A DNA stretch of 64,000 nt from Albula goreensis (taxonomy: Eukaryota > Chordata > Actinopteri > Albuliformes > Albulidae), in NCBI GenBank assembly GCA_022829145.1, contig CM040741.1, positions 61,503,047 to 61,567,046 of the forward strand. The letters are read 5' to 3'. The stretch's first letter is position 1. Every line of letters starts with the position of its first letter. Positions 26,791 to 38,668 of the stretch are shown here, piece by piece. The translations under genes were made by a program, and so were the position numbers. The notes under the pieces are model-generated. The model was not told the DNA's origin. It saw nothing but the letters and a program-made list of their open reading frames with translations, and made no database searches.

Positions 26791-27387
26791 ATTTAGAGGT
26801 CAGTCACTCAGAGGGCCTTGATTAATGACAAGGATGTTGGAAGTCCATCCTCCAGTGGCAAGTCTCTATGATGTGACTCTGTGCACTCCACTAACCTACT
26901 GAAGGAACACAAATATAAATATTGACCTCGATAACATCCACAGAGGGGCTGTGGTGTGTGTGTGTGTGTGTGGACGCAGCCATGTGCACAAGATGGGCCA
27001 ACAGATGATGGTTCAATCTGCTCTTAAACTTCCGCCTCAGTGATGCGTACTGACAGCTGACATTTATCTGGCTTCTGGAAGTCTCCGGAAGTGCAGGCAG
27101 AGTTTGGTCATTGGTTCTAGTTAGTCCCCGTGCTCCCATTGAGACCTGGAGATCCCGTAAGGAAAGGCAGGTTACGCTGAGACAGAATACTCTCACAGAG
27201 GGGAAAAAACACCCTGAATTTAGACAGTTCCTCTCAAAGTGTGGCTCACTCTTCATTAGGATCTGCAAGAGCTGGTGGTGGATCATGGGTTTGCACCCAC
27301 GCCAAATGCTCTTGTATGGTGCATATGCTGTGTATTAAAATGCCGGCTGCACACATGCATCAGCCCCTGGCCACTCTGCGCTATTCG

Positions 27388-27412
27388 TTTTTTTTTTTTT
27401 TTTTTTTTTTTT
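27388..27412. repeat. 25-base T-run
   Basis: A homopolymer tract in intron 5. It could be an antisense poly-A tail, but no adjoining element is recognised. Confidence 0.9.
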
Positions 27413-27898
27413 AGCATTAGCTTTGGGGCGGGCTTGTAGTAGTTGGAAATGACTCCATAACGCACCATGTGGCGTCCCCAATAAGTGCTACATGCGCATT
27501 GAGTGAGCATTGGTTATGCCTGGTGGCCAAACCATGGCCTGGGAATCTTGCCTGGGTATGCACTAATGAATTATAATTCTTTAATATTAACATCGGAAAA
27601 TTAGTAATACCAACATTTCTCTGTTACTTTCTTATTTAGGGATTTTAGCCAATTCTTATTCCAAAATGATAAAATATTGGGTGACATTTCAAACATTTGG
27701 CAGCTAAAATGTTTTCATACTGTATACCCAGCTGACCTGATTTGAAATGTACAAACATGCTTGATACTCAGTAAAATGAGGCAATACGCCATGTTACCTG
27801 TTACACTCATTTTAATGACCTGTTGAACCTCTTTTGGTAAGCAACACAGAAACTGCGTGTCACTGTATACTCAGCCATTTCTGCAGCAGTTGCATAGA

Positions 27899-27918
27899 GG
27901 GTGGGGTGGGGTGGGGGG
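27899..27918 (+). other. G-quadruplex-forming motif
   Basis: GGG, GGGG, GGGG and a six-G run separated by single T bases. It lies in intron 5, with the G-rich strand opposite to the transcript. Confidence 0.8.
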
Positions 27919-28698
27919 TTCACTATTTGGCCACATTGTCATAAAATCTGAGAGGCCATGGGGTTGACAGGTGTTGCCCTACAGGGAAAAACCAACATCT
28001 GCCACATTGTGGGCCTGGGATGACAAACAGGGATAATTACAAGAGCCATGGACGTCACGCTGGGATGAAAATAAGTCCGTGTTGGCCTAGCAGGGGCACA
28101 ACATTTTGCGGCCATCTGGGGGGGGGGGCGGCTGGTGGATTTCCTGACCCCCTTAGGACGGAAGAGAGGACAGAGGGGACGATCTGGCCGGATGGGCATT
28201 GAGAAGCTCCTCTGCCCAAACGCCAACCTGGTCCATATGAATGTATGGGGCTAAGGAGGACATTTCACTGTGAAAGCAGCCCCAGATGGCACCCCCCTGC
28301 CTCGGGGGTGAAGGTCATTACTCTAACTTATGGGGTTCCCTCAGGGAAGAACAGAGCAGCCGCTTCTGTGGGTCGTTGGATCGCCCTGAGAACTTGGAAC
28401 TGATGCTGGGGTCTTGTACAGGCTGCTGAATAATGCACTGCACACACAGTACTGTGGAAAAATAGGAAACTCATTCTGGATCAATGAAACTCAATTTTCA
28501 CATTTTTCCAGGAGCTCTTAGAGTCCATTGATCTCTATATTAAATATAATGCTACATTATGATGTAAAGATTACAGCATTACTGGCTATTGTAGTTCAAT
28601 ATGCAGTGTGGTTAAACGCCTCATGAATTGTAACTTGAGAAAAAAAGAGGTACATTTGCCTTTGTATCACACAGTGGTGTGCAAATGTGTGTGCGTAA

Positions 28699-28699
<1 letters not shown>

Positions 28700-28761
<62 letters not shown>
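28700..28761. repeat. TG microsatellite
   Basis: About 31 uninterrupted TG units, with a shorter TG-rich lead-in from 28678. It lies mid-intron and is likely to vary in length. Confidence 0.97.
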
Positions 28762-28762
<1 letters not shown>

Positions 28763-29124
28763 CCATGCATACATAACTGCACAAATGGTAGGAGCAAAGC
28801 TACGGTAATTTTGCCAGTTTTAATTTTGGGGGCTTATAAGATCAGCAAATTGACCTCACAGTAACCCATGCCTGATTACAGCATTCTGGTGCCTACATGC
28901 TGTAAGTCCAATTATACAAAAATTAATCTTTCAATTAACAGAACAAGTAACAAAAAAAAACAGGATTTCTCAAAGTATTACTCACATTCATTTAAATTAA
29001 TGATGGGCAATTACGTGCATACATGGAGAACCAGAAGAATCATAACTTTAAGGAGAAAAAAGAAAAGGCAAAAAATACAGACACCACCTTGGGCAGATCT
29101 GTTGTTTTGTACATAATGACTTAC

Positions 29125-29252
29125 CCAAGTTTCTCTCCAGCCACTGATGGCCCTCTATCAGCTGGTCAATCATAGCGAAATAGTGTGTGCCGGCCTCGTC
29201 CGGCATCACCCACCCTCCGGTCGCAATCTCCAGCTGGCCACGCTCGATCAGG
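29125..29252 (-). CDS. man2a1: Alpha-mannosidase II exon 5: GH38 catalytic domain
   Basis: Encodes the split Ser then [20 protein letters not shown], followed by [20 protein letters not shown] and NL with a split Gly (phase 1 end). The block [15 protein letters not shown] is nearly invariant in Golgi mannosidase II and forms part of the catalytic barrel. The acceptor is ctctctttcag before C CTG ATC. The donor is TTGG followed by gtaagt, a consensus site. The ERNLG ending is shared with MAN2A2 proteins, but the exons on either side favour MAN2A1. Confidence 0.95.
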
Positions 29253-30569
29253 CTGAAAGAGAGGGAGAGGGAAGAGAAACCGACACTGAGACCAGCCTGC
29301 ACTGCTCACAGGGGTACATTCCATTATCTTCACCTCCACCTTACTGAGCATCCTAAAGCAAATTATGGGCTGCTGATTCACCCAGTGTGTCATGATCTCT
29401 TACCAAGTGCATAAATACCACCATCATGGGATGCCTAAACAAGCACTCGGCCTGGAGTGCCCAGAAAAAAAAACCTGTTCATTAACAGGAAAGCTTGTTT
29501 TACCAGGCATCTCCCTACTTTTAAATTTTCAGCTCCCTGTGACGTGGCATTCCTTAATTGTCACATTGATCACCTGTTTTTTTTCCTCTCGAGGGAAGAG
29601 CATTTTGGTATAGATTTACCATGGGAGGGTGCACACACATTCCTGATGTGTTGTTAATGTGTTACCCACAGAGCGAAAGGGAAACATTTTCATTCAATTC
29701 TGTAAGCAGCTTGAATATTGATCAGGGTAAAGTCGCAATCCATATAGAGGCTCTGCGTTTAACAATGATTCCCTTGAAGCTATGTGTGTTTTCTCTCCTT
29801 TCAACAGTGAAGCTGACCACTCCTTGCCCCATGCTGTGCCTTTCTGCACATCTTCAACCGAACAGACATGCATGTGTGTTTGCATACCCCCAATACAACA
29901 CCAGAAAACAATATGATGTCTGGCAGACAATCCAAAGGCCTTTGAAAGAAACTAGGGGTGAACACCAAGGTGACAATCATGTTCTCAGCCTGCCTGGAGC
30001 AGTAGGCACTCAAGGCCCTTATTCTGGGAAGCACTCAGGACATGTACCAAACAGAAACTCATCCCATGACAGAGACAGAGTGGCTCAAAGTGTTCAAAGG
30101 ACTCACATTCACAACGTAAAAAATCAAGCAAAGCTGGATGAAGACTGTCAGAAAGCAATTAAACTGCATCAGAAGTGCAATCCTGAGAAAACGCAATTTG
30201 CGAAGGTTGAAACGGATGGCTAAATTGAGTGAAGTTATCTTTTGTCACCTTACAGTACACAAATGTGACAAAGCTGAAGTGGAAGGTTAAAACAAAGCAA
30301 AAGAATGTGACACCTTTAAACAAATTCCATTAACTCTGACAAAGAAAATAAATTAGCTTGGCATTTTCTTGTTTATAATGGCATATTATCTTACACTATG
30401 TGAATTTCTCTGACCTTTTTCGAAGACACTAAAGTCATTTGTAATGACTCCATGCACAGAAACTAATCATCATAGCCGGAATAGGTACATACTTTGAAAA
30501 AGAAATTGAACCCAGTACAGAAAGAGACAAAATAAATCAACAGCCTAACATGATAACCATGACATTCGT

Positions 30570-30645
30570 ACTGGAGTACTGATTCTAAAACTCGTCCCAG
30601 GTCCCTGTGTGTGCTAGTTTTCATTCCAATTGCAACTGCGACCTC
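30570..30645 (+). repeat. Possible interspersed-repeat fragment
   Basis: The stretch with CCCTGTGTGTGCTAGTTTTC and ATTCCAATTG resembles a widespread teleost repeat (CTGTGT-TGCTGGTTTTCATTCCAA). Only this short piece is visible and there are no boundaries. Confidence 0.33.
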
Positions 30646-33600
30646 CAAGTACGGTCTGCTGAGAGATGACCATATTATGGCAACGCCATGAAGAGGATAT
30701 GCTCCCATCCCCATACCAGGACTTGCACATTCAGACAAGCAATGCTCACATTTTTGCAATGCGTTATAAGGCAATTTCTTCCTTTAAAAAGAGGTAACAC
30801 TGTCCATTTTATTTCATTACATTATACACTGACAGGTGAAATCATTGGACACCTGGACATTGGAATTAAACCGTTTGTGAAAAATGAAGAGTTCAATGAA
30901 AGAACAAATGGCAAAAAGCCAAATCTGCAGTTAGCAGTGTGTGAAACGCATTTTGGATAAAGTGATGTTAGAACACAAGTTCTAACAACCTTAGTTAAAA
31001 AAGAAATATGCTGTAGTAAAACAAGTATACACAGTGGGTAACGTGGACAGAGTCTGAGAAATGTTGTATACTACAGCACTCAAACAATGCTTGATTTATA
31101 GATGCACGAATGGTAAACACAACTTCTTAGACACAAGATCAAAACTTGTCTGTCGTTTAGGAGAAGTTGTTCAACTTTTTCAATCAAGATGCTAATTTGC
31201 TCTATAAAGTGCTTAATTGACTAAAAAATTAGGAAGATGTGCTTGGCAATTCTTTTTTTAGGAGTTTTTATCCCTTATTTAAAAGTTTGTCCTCAAAATG
31301 CATAACCTCAAACTGAACTTAAATCCCACTTCACTTTTTAATTTTACGCAAGATTATGGTGCATAAAAATTCTGTAGGAACTTTTTTTTTTTTACAACAT
31401 CTCTTTTACCATACAGGACACAACATTTTAAGTTGTAAATAAGGATTTTTTTCCATAAAAAAAGTTCTAAAAAAAAAAAAAGTTTCCCCACCCAGCAAAC
31501 CCACAAGAACACTATGTTCACCGAACTTTCCACTTTTTAAAGTTTCTGCAGCCATATTTTTTCTTCACCTGACTGTAATTTTGTCAAATGTAGCAATCAC
31601 GTTATTTACTGGCTGGGCTACCACTTACATAACAGTAATATAGGAGCAATTTACTGTTCAGGAAGACTTGACACTCACTGAAGGTGAAAAAAATCAGAAT
31701 GCGACCTGGGAGAATGGTGTACAGACAATGCGGCAACCTGTCTAAATGTGTGATCGCTCGGTACCAACCAATGAAAAGCATGTGATTTCAGGTATTTAGC
31801 TAGACTTGTCTAATCACTTTGCAAATAAACACGGCATTCAACAGACTTGTTACACCGACTACGAATTGGGCATCTAAGTGTATGCTTCTAAACAGATGAC
31901 TGACAACTGCAGAAATCAATGCTGGAGATTTACTGAAGCAGAGAAAACAAGACCAAACATTCAATCAACCTCGAGAACTAAACTGATAAAGCAAAATCAG
32001 AGAGTCGAAAATATCTGATTGTAATTGCTTTCATTCCAGACCTCTTCTTTACCCTTTAAAGGGTCACTGCTTGGTTTAAGAAAGCAATGTACAGATGCAA
32101 CAAAGTCCATCTCTGTCTACAAAACTGTATCAAACCAAATGAATGGAAACTAACATTACCAGTACTTGGACACAGTCCAGATGAGTCAACTTAAAATGCT
32201 AATTACTGAATTAAATTACATACCAATTTAAACTTCCTCAATGCTTAGGTATGTATGCACTGCTTTGTAAAAGGTATTCCAGGAAAGTTATCAGAAGACA
32301 TTATCTTTTTATTATATTATTAACTTGTAGGGCTTAATGTTTTAAAAATTGTTTATCATTTTCTTGATGTGTACAGCATATTTTCTTTAGTGCAGTTTCC
32401 ATTACTTTTCCTGAAAATTTTTGAATCCTAATATCTTAATTCTTTCTACCTCAATAATCCTTACTCTCGGGTGCTGCAGATTGAACCAAAGCGCTAATTA
32501 TCTATAAGTGTGTCTTTGTTAGAAGTCCCTTTTAAGAGATAAAATGTGAAATCACAGAATAAAAAAAGTCATTGTATTGAGACTGTAGTTTTTTTTTTTT
32601 TTTGTCTGAGCTGGTACTGGTAAGAGATTAAACTTGATTGCTCTAGTAAATTTCACCTACACAAATCATTTCGCTGTAATTACAGTGCCGAAAACAATAT
32701 CACTTAATGGGCCCCTTCTCCACCAGCCACGGTCCCCCTTGAGATCTCAAATGAAATATGATCATTCTTCTTCCCACAAAGCCTTCCTCCGCATGTTGTT
32801 TCCCCCTAATGACATTCCTGAATGAAATTCTCTCCCTATAGAAGCTTTGGTGAATCTCCTCAAAACAAGCTGCACACTACAGTGAAAAAAATAAAAAATA
32901 AATAAAAATAACTCGAAACGGAACGCTGTTGTCTGACGCTGACAGTGCGGCCCTTGCACCCCGTAAAAAGTTGCATCCGTTCTCTGTTTTTTCGGTATTG
33001 ACTTCAAAAACAAACTTCCAGCCTGAGACTCCCTCTGGAGACATAGAGCAGACACTGATACAAAGAAAAGCATAGTGACTCAGCACTGAAAATTACCTTT
33101 CATTTTTCTTTTTTAAGTGCTTCTTCAGTTCCCCACTTTGAACAAACCACAATGTTTACCTTATTTTCTTCCATTGTGGCTGATAATGAGGAGGCCACAG
33201 CAGTGGGGAGGTGGTGGCTGACGGGAAGAGACCTCCAGCTCCCTGACTTAGCATGGCCCCATCCTTGATAATGTACTTTTCTGAATTTTAGCAAGAAAGA
33301 TAGGATGCTAGCCAGTGCTTTTTCTCCCAGAGAAAACAATCGATAAGATGCACAGTGCAGCCGTCTACACAGAGCAGACAGCCTCCATAGCCCTATTTCA
33401 CTGTGCTCCTCCAAGTGCTGGCCTACATTTATATATTTTAGCTACCAGCTCAGAGACACGGTGTATTCAGCGAAATCCCTCAGGAGACCCTGGCCTGAGA
33501 TGATACTGATGCAGAGATGATTTCCAGTCCTGATACCCTCATCTTTACATACACTTATTTTTATCTCAGTCTTTATCTATTGCATTACTGTAGAATCCTG

Positions 33601-35830
33601 CCTGTTCCACATTCTTAGAATGATAAAACATTCAAGACTGAACACGTTCTGTTACACAGATACACTTGTAAAACTGTATGAACCAAGTACAGAGAGAATA
33701 ATGTAGCTGCAACAGGTGTTGAAAATCCTGGCAGCATACACATATAACTTCGAAATTTGCATTTAAGACACTGCTACACAACCTGAGATCAAACATATTC
33801 ACCTTTGTGGAAGATATGGGCACTCTGAACATTACAGGTGTAACTTGTAGTTGCAGATACATTTAGAAGCTTCCGAGGATTCTTAAGTTGCAACCAGGAA
33901 AGATCAGATCATGTGTTCTTGCATGGGGATTCACACCAATCATCTAGCATGCAGGTGTTCTCTATATCAGAATTGTGGGTTTAAAGGGGTTGGGAGAATG
34001 CAGCAGTGTATTGTTGTCATCCACAGCACAGCCACACACCATGGTACCTGTCAAGGTAAGCTGTAAAAATGATCAAAAAGTCACAAAAAGCTTGAAAAAA
34101 GTCCCAAAATCAAATCATTGACCTTTCAAGCCATGGCACAAACTTGCTTCAATCTATCTTATTTCTCCCTCTTCTGTCTCAGAGAACAAGTTTTGCAAAA
34201 GTCACTTGATTACTGTAACAGCCGAGGGAAAAATCACTATATCAACAAAGACAACACTGACAGGAAAAGAGCACCATATATAATTAATATTTTGACCTCT
34301 GAATTTTCTCAGGGAATAAGATGAATAAGTGTATGTGGGTTTGGATTTATATACAGAAGGAAATGAACAGAAGAATATGTAGTTTCTATCGGGTGATAAA
34401 AATATTTCAGAATAAAGGATAAAGCAGAGAGCTGACTTCAGAGTCAAAGAATTTCAAAAGGTTAGAAAAAGACCCTGCTTCCCTTCTTCCAACACATAAT
34501 TGTATTAAAATATTGTGGTATAGTGGATCTGTAATTGAAAACTGAGAGATGATGAGTACTGAATCCTTTAAAAAATAAGCATTATACACAACTGGCTATC
34601 TAAGAGAGAGAAAAAAACTAAGATCTCCTTAAGCCTAGCACATGTAGTTTTAGCTCAAATTGAGCTCTTTTAATACCTCTTATGTATTTAATATGATTCT
34701 TGTTGAAATTCAGTGCATAAAAGCTAAAACTGTATGCACCAAAGATTCGGTAGTGTGTCAGCTGCTTACAAGCAAAACAAATTGCTCTCGCGAGCTCTTC
34801 TTAGCTGCAAATCAATTACCAGCTGGCCAAAAGATTTCCTTAAATTTAATTCAGTGTAGGATTTCACAAACATTGAATAAAATAATGTGCCAAGGGGAAG
34901 CAGATGTTTTCTGTGAACCTTGTCTTAAAAGAACCGTGGAAGAGCAGACACAGGACGAGATGCAAGCACAATGCCAAGCACACTCGCTGGGCTGCACTGG
35001 AAAGGTGAGGGCACCATTTGGCTGGGAAACGAGTCCCTGGGGTGGTGAGATACTATGGAAATATTCCCTGACTGTAAAAACTCCACTGATTCGGCTGCAG
35101 CCCACTCCTACACTGTGTCAGTTTAATTCACGGCACACTTGCCTATGATTTTATGAATATCGCAGGATGCATAGCACACTTCACAGGTGCTAAAATTGGG
35201 AAAAGGCTGGTACTGAGAATCACCACTGTTTCTGCAATATCAACACTCAACGGAGGCAGACATGTTGTGCTAATATGTTTATTAAAACATATTTGTTATC
35301 AGACAAAAATCAGAACTTCATGGGCTAGACTCAATCGCACACTCAGTCTCTTGGAGAGCACAAGCAATTTAATCAAATAGAATTTACATTCCATTGTATT
35401 CTTCTTTGAATATGCTATAATTCATTAGAGACATTCCAGCTTATCTTGTGGAATGTGTTCTTTCCATTTTAAAACAGAAAAGCATTAGCCCCTAAAGAGA
35501 CTCAAGCCTAATCTATTTCAAAATGAAAAGAACACATTCCAAAGGATAAGTTTGCTTGTCTCAAACAAAATATAACATACTCATAAAAGAATTATGATGT
35601 AATGTAAAGTCTGTTTAGACTGAACAGACATCATGTGTATTTTATTAAAGCTTGCTTAGTATCTTAGAAATGTAGCTTCCTAAATTACAATAACAATTGT
35701 GGTGAAACTATTCAAATTAAATGTGATAAATGTTAAAAAAATAATTTTTACTCATTTTATTTTAGTATGAATGGTTGAGTTTGTGTGAGTCCATGCTCAT
35801 TGTTGAATCCTCCTTTGTGAGTTCAGGAAG

Positions 35831-35910
35831 ACATGGACAAACACACACTCCCCTCCAACTGGTGACGTTAGCCCCAGGGGAGTTGGAGGAGAGTGTGTGT
35901 TTGTCCATGT
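35831..35910. repeat. 30-bp near-perfect inverted repeat with 20-base spacer
   Basis: The left arm 35831-35860 (starting ACATGGACAAACACACACTC) and the right arm 35881-35910 (ending GAGTGTGTGTTTGTCCATGT) are reverse complements with one mismatch. A few more pairs with a one-base bulge extend the outer end (AGGAA against TTCCT). The spacer is 35861-35880. Either strand's RNA would fold into a stable hairpin. Confidence 0.95.
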
Positions 35911-36012
35911 TCCTTTCACAATCTCTTGCTCTCACATTGACCCTGAGTCAGGAAGGCAATCCATTTTTAGCTTGTGCAGGTAGTTTGCAAAAATCCAGTG
36001 GACTAGGATTAT

Positions 36013-36034
36013 GTGCGTGTGTGTGTGTGTGTGT
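36013..36034. repeat. Short TG microsatellite
   Basis: About ten GT units with one GC interruption near the start. Confidence 0.9.
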
Positions 36035-37184
36035 TTGTGGTTTTCCGTTGTGTGATTAGGGACAGACATACTTCCCTACCTAGCCAACAATATTCAACAT
36101 TGCCAACTACACACAGTCTTGCAGGGCTGTTGACTATAGCTGACCTTGGCAGAGTCCCTGATTCCATAGCAGAACATGGGGCCAATCCACACGATAGAAC
36201 AAAGCCTTAACAGAATGAGATGCCCAGCAGCCCCGGTTTTTCAGAAATGGTGGTTTTCAGCTGTAAGCTCTGTTTGGATTTGCCTCTGATGTGAACGGCC
36301 AGATAAGGGATTATATACTCATGTAGAGGAAGATTTTGATTGTCAGGCTGTTGATCCTCTTTGATAGTTCTCAGATGAAGCAGGCAACTCCTTTCCTCTG
36401 AAAACATCCCAAACTGTACACAAAAAATGTGTCATCCCTACTGAGAACGAGCTCTGGCACTTCTCATTTGTAAATATTACATTATTAAGGTCTTTGTCTT
36501 TGTTTTTCTAGCTTGACTTTTGACAGTTCAGTTACTGTATAGTTGTATTTATTTGCAAGAGACACAAACATAGTCACTATAAACAATACAAGGTAATTTC
36601 GTGAAAGAGGTCATATTTTATTTGAGGCATGTAGAAATTGTACATACAGATGAATTCACATGCATGTTAGTTTAAATACTATTTTATGCTTTCATCTTAA
36701 ACAATGGCTGCATTTAAGACAATAACTAAAAATGCACTGTTCTTTGTCATGAATGTTAAATATTTTTTCCACTGTCACAACTTCACTAAAACAAAAATAT
36801 ATTAAAAATATAATTCAAAAACAAAAGTGTATAATGGTGTGTGGCATTTCAGATTGGACTGAAAGGCTGGCAGATTGAGTGAATTATATTATTATGTCTA
36901 TGTTTCCAGAAAGAAGGATATTACAGTGTATCACAGGAAGGCTGTAAATTCAGACTGACATAAATAAACTTCCAGTAGCAGAAAGCTGATGGCTATACTA
37001 TTTAAATGAGCGATATCCACCTCTTAAACTCTCAAAAAAAGCAGCCAGTTTGCTTTGAACTCTTTCTGCTCATCAAACTATAAAGTGAATAAATATTAGT
37101 GCTGCATTTTGCATGGTTCTCCATACTACACCTACGGCTGTTTTTCTAAATGCTTATAATTGAGATTCCAATGGTTAAAAAAAA

Positions 37185-37405
37185 ATTCACACACAATCTC
37201 CGACACCCATGTGCAAGTTTGCGTGTGCACATACACACCCACATACCTCTCCCTCTGAGATGAACACACACGCACATATACACATGCATATGTACAGTTA
37301 TCCACATACAGTCACGTAAACACAGACAAATACACACTTGCATGCAAATACATGCCTATCCACACACGCACATGTACGCATACTCACTCCCATACACTAA
37401 CACAC
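37185..37405. repeat. CA-rich low-complexity stretch
   Basis: About 220 bases rich in CACACA, CACATA and CACGCA words without a fixed period. It is a cryptic simple sequence, possibly an old expanded microsatellite. Confidence 0.8.
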
Positions 37406-38339
37406 AAATGCTTTTTGTCTTTGTAGTCACAACAACCACAGGTCATACCATAAAGTATAAACTTCATGAAGACATCAGAAGAAGCATGCATGACACTTTC
37501 AATATCACAGCAAAAAATCTTTCTACATCATTCATAAGCACTTATGCAGGGAGCTGGGTCAAAGGGTTGGATGTAATTACCATCATGTCACATTTTCATG
37601 AAATGTGCCACGTCAGCCTTACTAAGGCACAAAATTTCCTTAAGAATTATTTAATGACAGGTTAATGGAGACAAGATACTCTGTGTGATCCACATACACA
37701 GTTATTTACACGAGTCATTTTGCAAGAGATGGCAAGCCAGAATCCAGGACTTTCACCACCAAGAGCCTGTGATCTTTGTTGTAGGCAGATACACCCCACA
37801 GAGAAACACCTTGCAGCCAGCAACAGCCAAAAGAACACAGGCATCTCTCCAGCGATTTCAGGGACTCTGCCAGCTTTAGATCACTTTAGTTCGTTAAGAC
37901 AATTCCCACCACTTATTCCTCACTACAGAACAGGAAATTATTTCACCGAAACACTCCTGGTCATGATGCAGTGTTTGCTTTTCTCAGTATTTCTCCAAAA
38001 CCCTAAACTGCATGAGTGACTCTCCAAAAAGTTATGTTTATTAATTTTACTCCATTTATTAGGATTTTTGCTAGAACCATTACTCCAAGGTAAACCTTTA
38101 GAGTAGTTAATTAAAAAGGGGAATACTAGGGAGTTTTTTTAATAAGTGCTCAAGGTTGTCCTAAAGAATACTGGGTGAATGCATTAAGCAAAATCTTTTC
38201 TTGATATCGTCGATGCATGAGTGCATAACATTGCTTATTCAAAGAAGGAGTCTGACTGGCTGGAAAAAACCTTCATGAATTCTGATTCTATATGGTTCAG
38301 TTTTTTTCCATAGGAAAGTGGAATGGAAATAAGACCTAC

Positions 38340-38511
38340 CTTTTAACGGCATCCCTCTTTTGGCTGTCTATGCTGTCCCACCATTTGGAGAAATATGAAA
38401 TCTCGGACCATATCATCTTTCTCTTTTCATCCTCATGCAGCTTCACCACCATGTTATTTAGGATGTGCTGTGTCTGGTCCCGATAGTAGTCATCGAACGT
38501 CTTCAGCCACC
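38340..38511 (-). CDS. man2a1: Alpha-mannosidase II exon 4: GH38 catalytic domain
   Basis: Completes Gly-Trp of the HSHNDPGW motif, then continues [20 protein letters not shown], followed by [20 protein letters not shown] and QKRDAVK, ending with AG of a split Ser codon (phase 2). The Trp after the motif corresponds to an active-site Trp (Trp95) in the Drosophila enzyme, and [11 protein letters not shown] is conserved in GH38 Golgi enzymes. The donor is AAAAG followed by gtaggt. The acceptor is unusual: the intron immediately upstream is a TG array, so the transcript has no adenosine other than the AG itself until the base opposite 38672. At 172 bp the exon is not a multiple of three, so skipping it would shift the frame. 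Confidence 0.95.
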
Positions 38512-38515
38512 CTGA

Positions 38516-38668
<153 letters not shown>

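Larger units (their letters stand above)
26274..29124 (-). other. Intron 5
   Basis: A 2851-bp intron. Next to exon 6 it carries tandem copies of the acceptor region. It also holds a SINE-type tail fragment (26700-26790), a short TG repeat (26952-26972), a 25-base T-run (27388-27412), a G-rich tract (27899-27918), a ten-G run (28119-28128) and a long TG microsatellite (28700-28761). The 27.9-28.4 kb part is GC-rich and open in several frames, but nothing is recognised. Confidence 0.88.
29253..38339 (-). other. Intron 4
   Basis: A 9087-bp intron. It contains a probable interspersed-repeat fragment (30570-30645), a strong inverted repeat (35831-35910), a short TG repeat (36013-36034) and a CA-rich stretch (37185-37405). 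A 200-codon plus-strand open frame (29621-30223) matches nothing I know and is not called a gene. The 34.7-34.9 kb segment is moderately complex and could be regulatory. Confidence 0.87.

Noticed and set aside
28289..28311. Small GC hairpin (CACCCCC paired with GGGGGTG)
   Set aside because: A seven-pair stem is too short to stand out in a GC-rich patch.
29621..30223. 200-codon plus-strand open frame
   Set aside because: The longest open frame in the window, but it shows no recognisable domain, has low-complexity composition and sits inside a man2a1 intron without visible exon structure. Probably chance.
34660..35148. 162-codon plus-strand open frame rich in Cys and Gln
   Set aside because: No family resemblance and no clear partner exons. 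The cysteines do not form a spacing I recognise.
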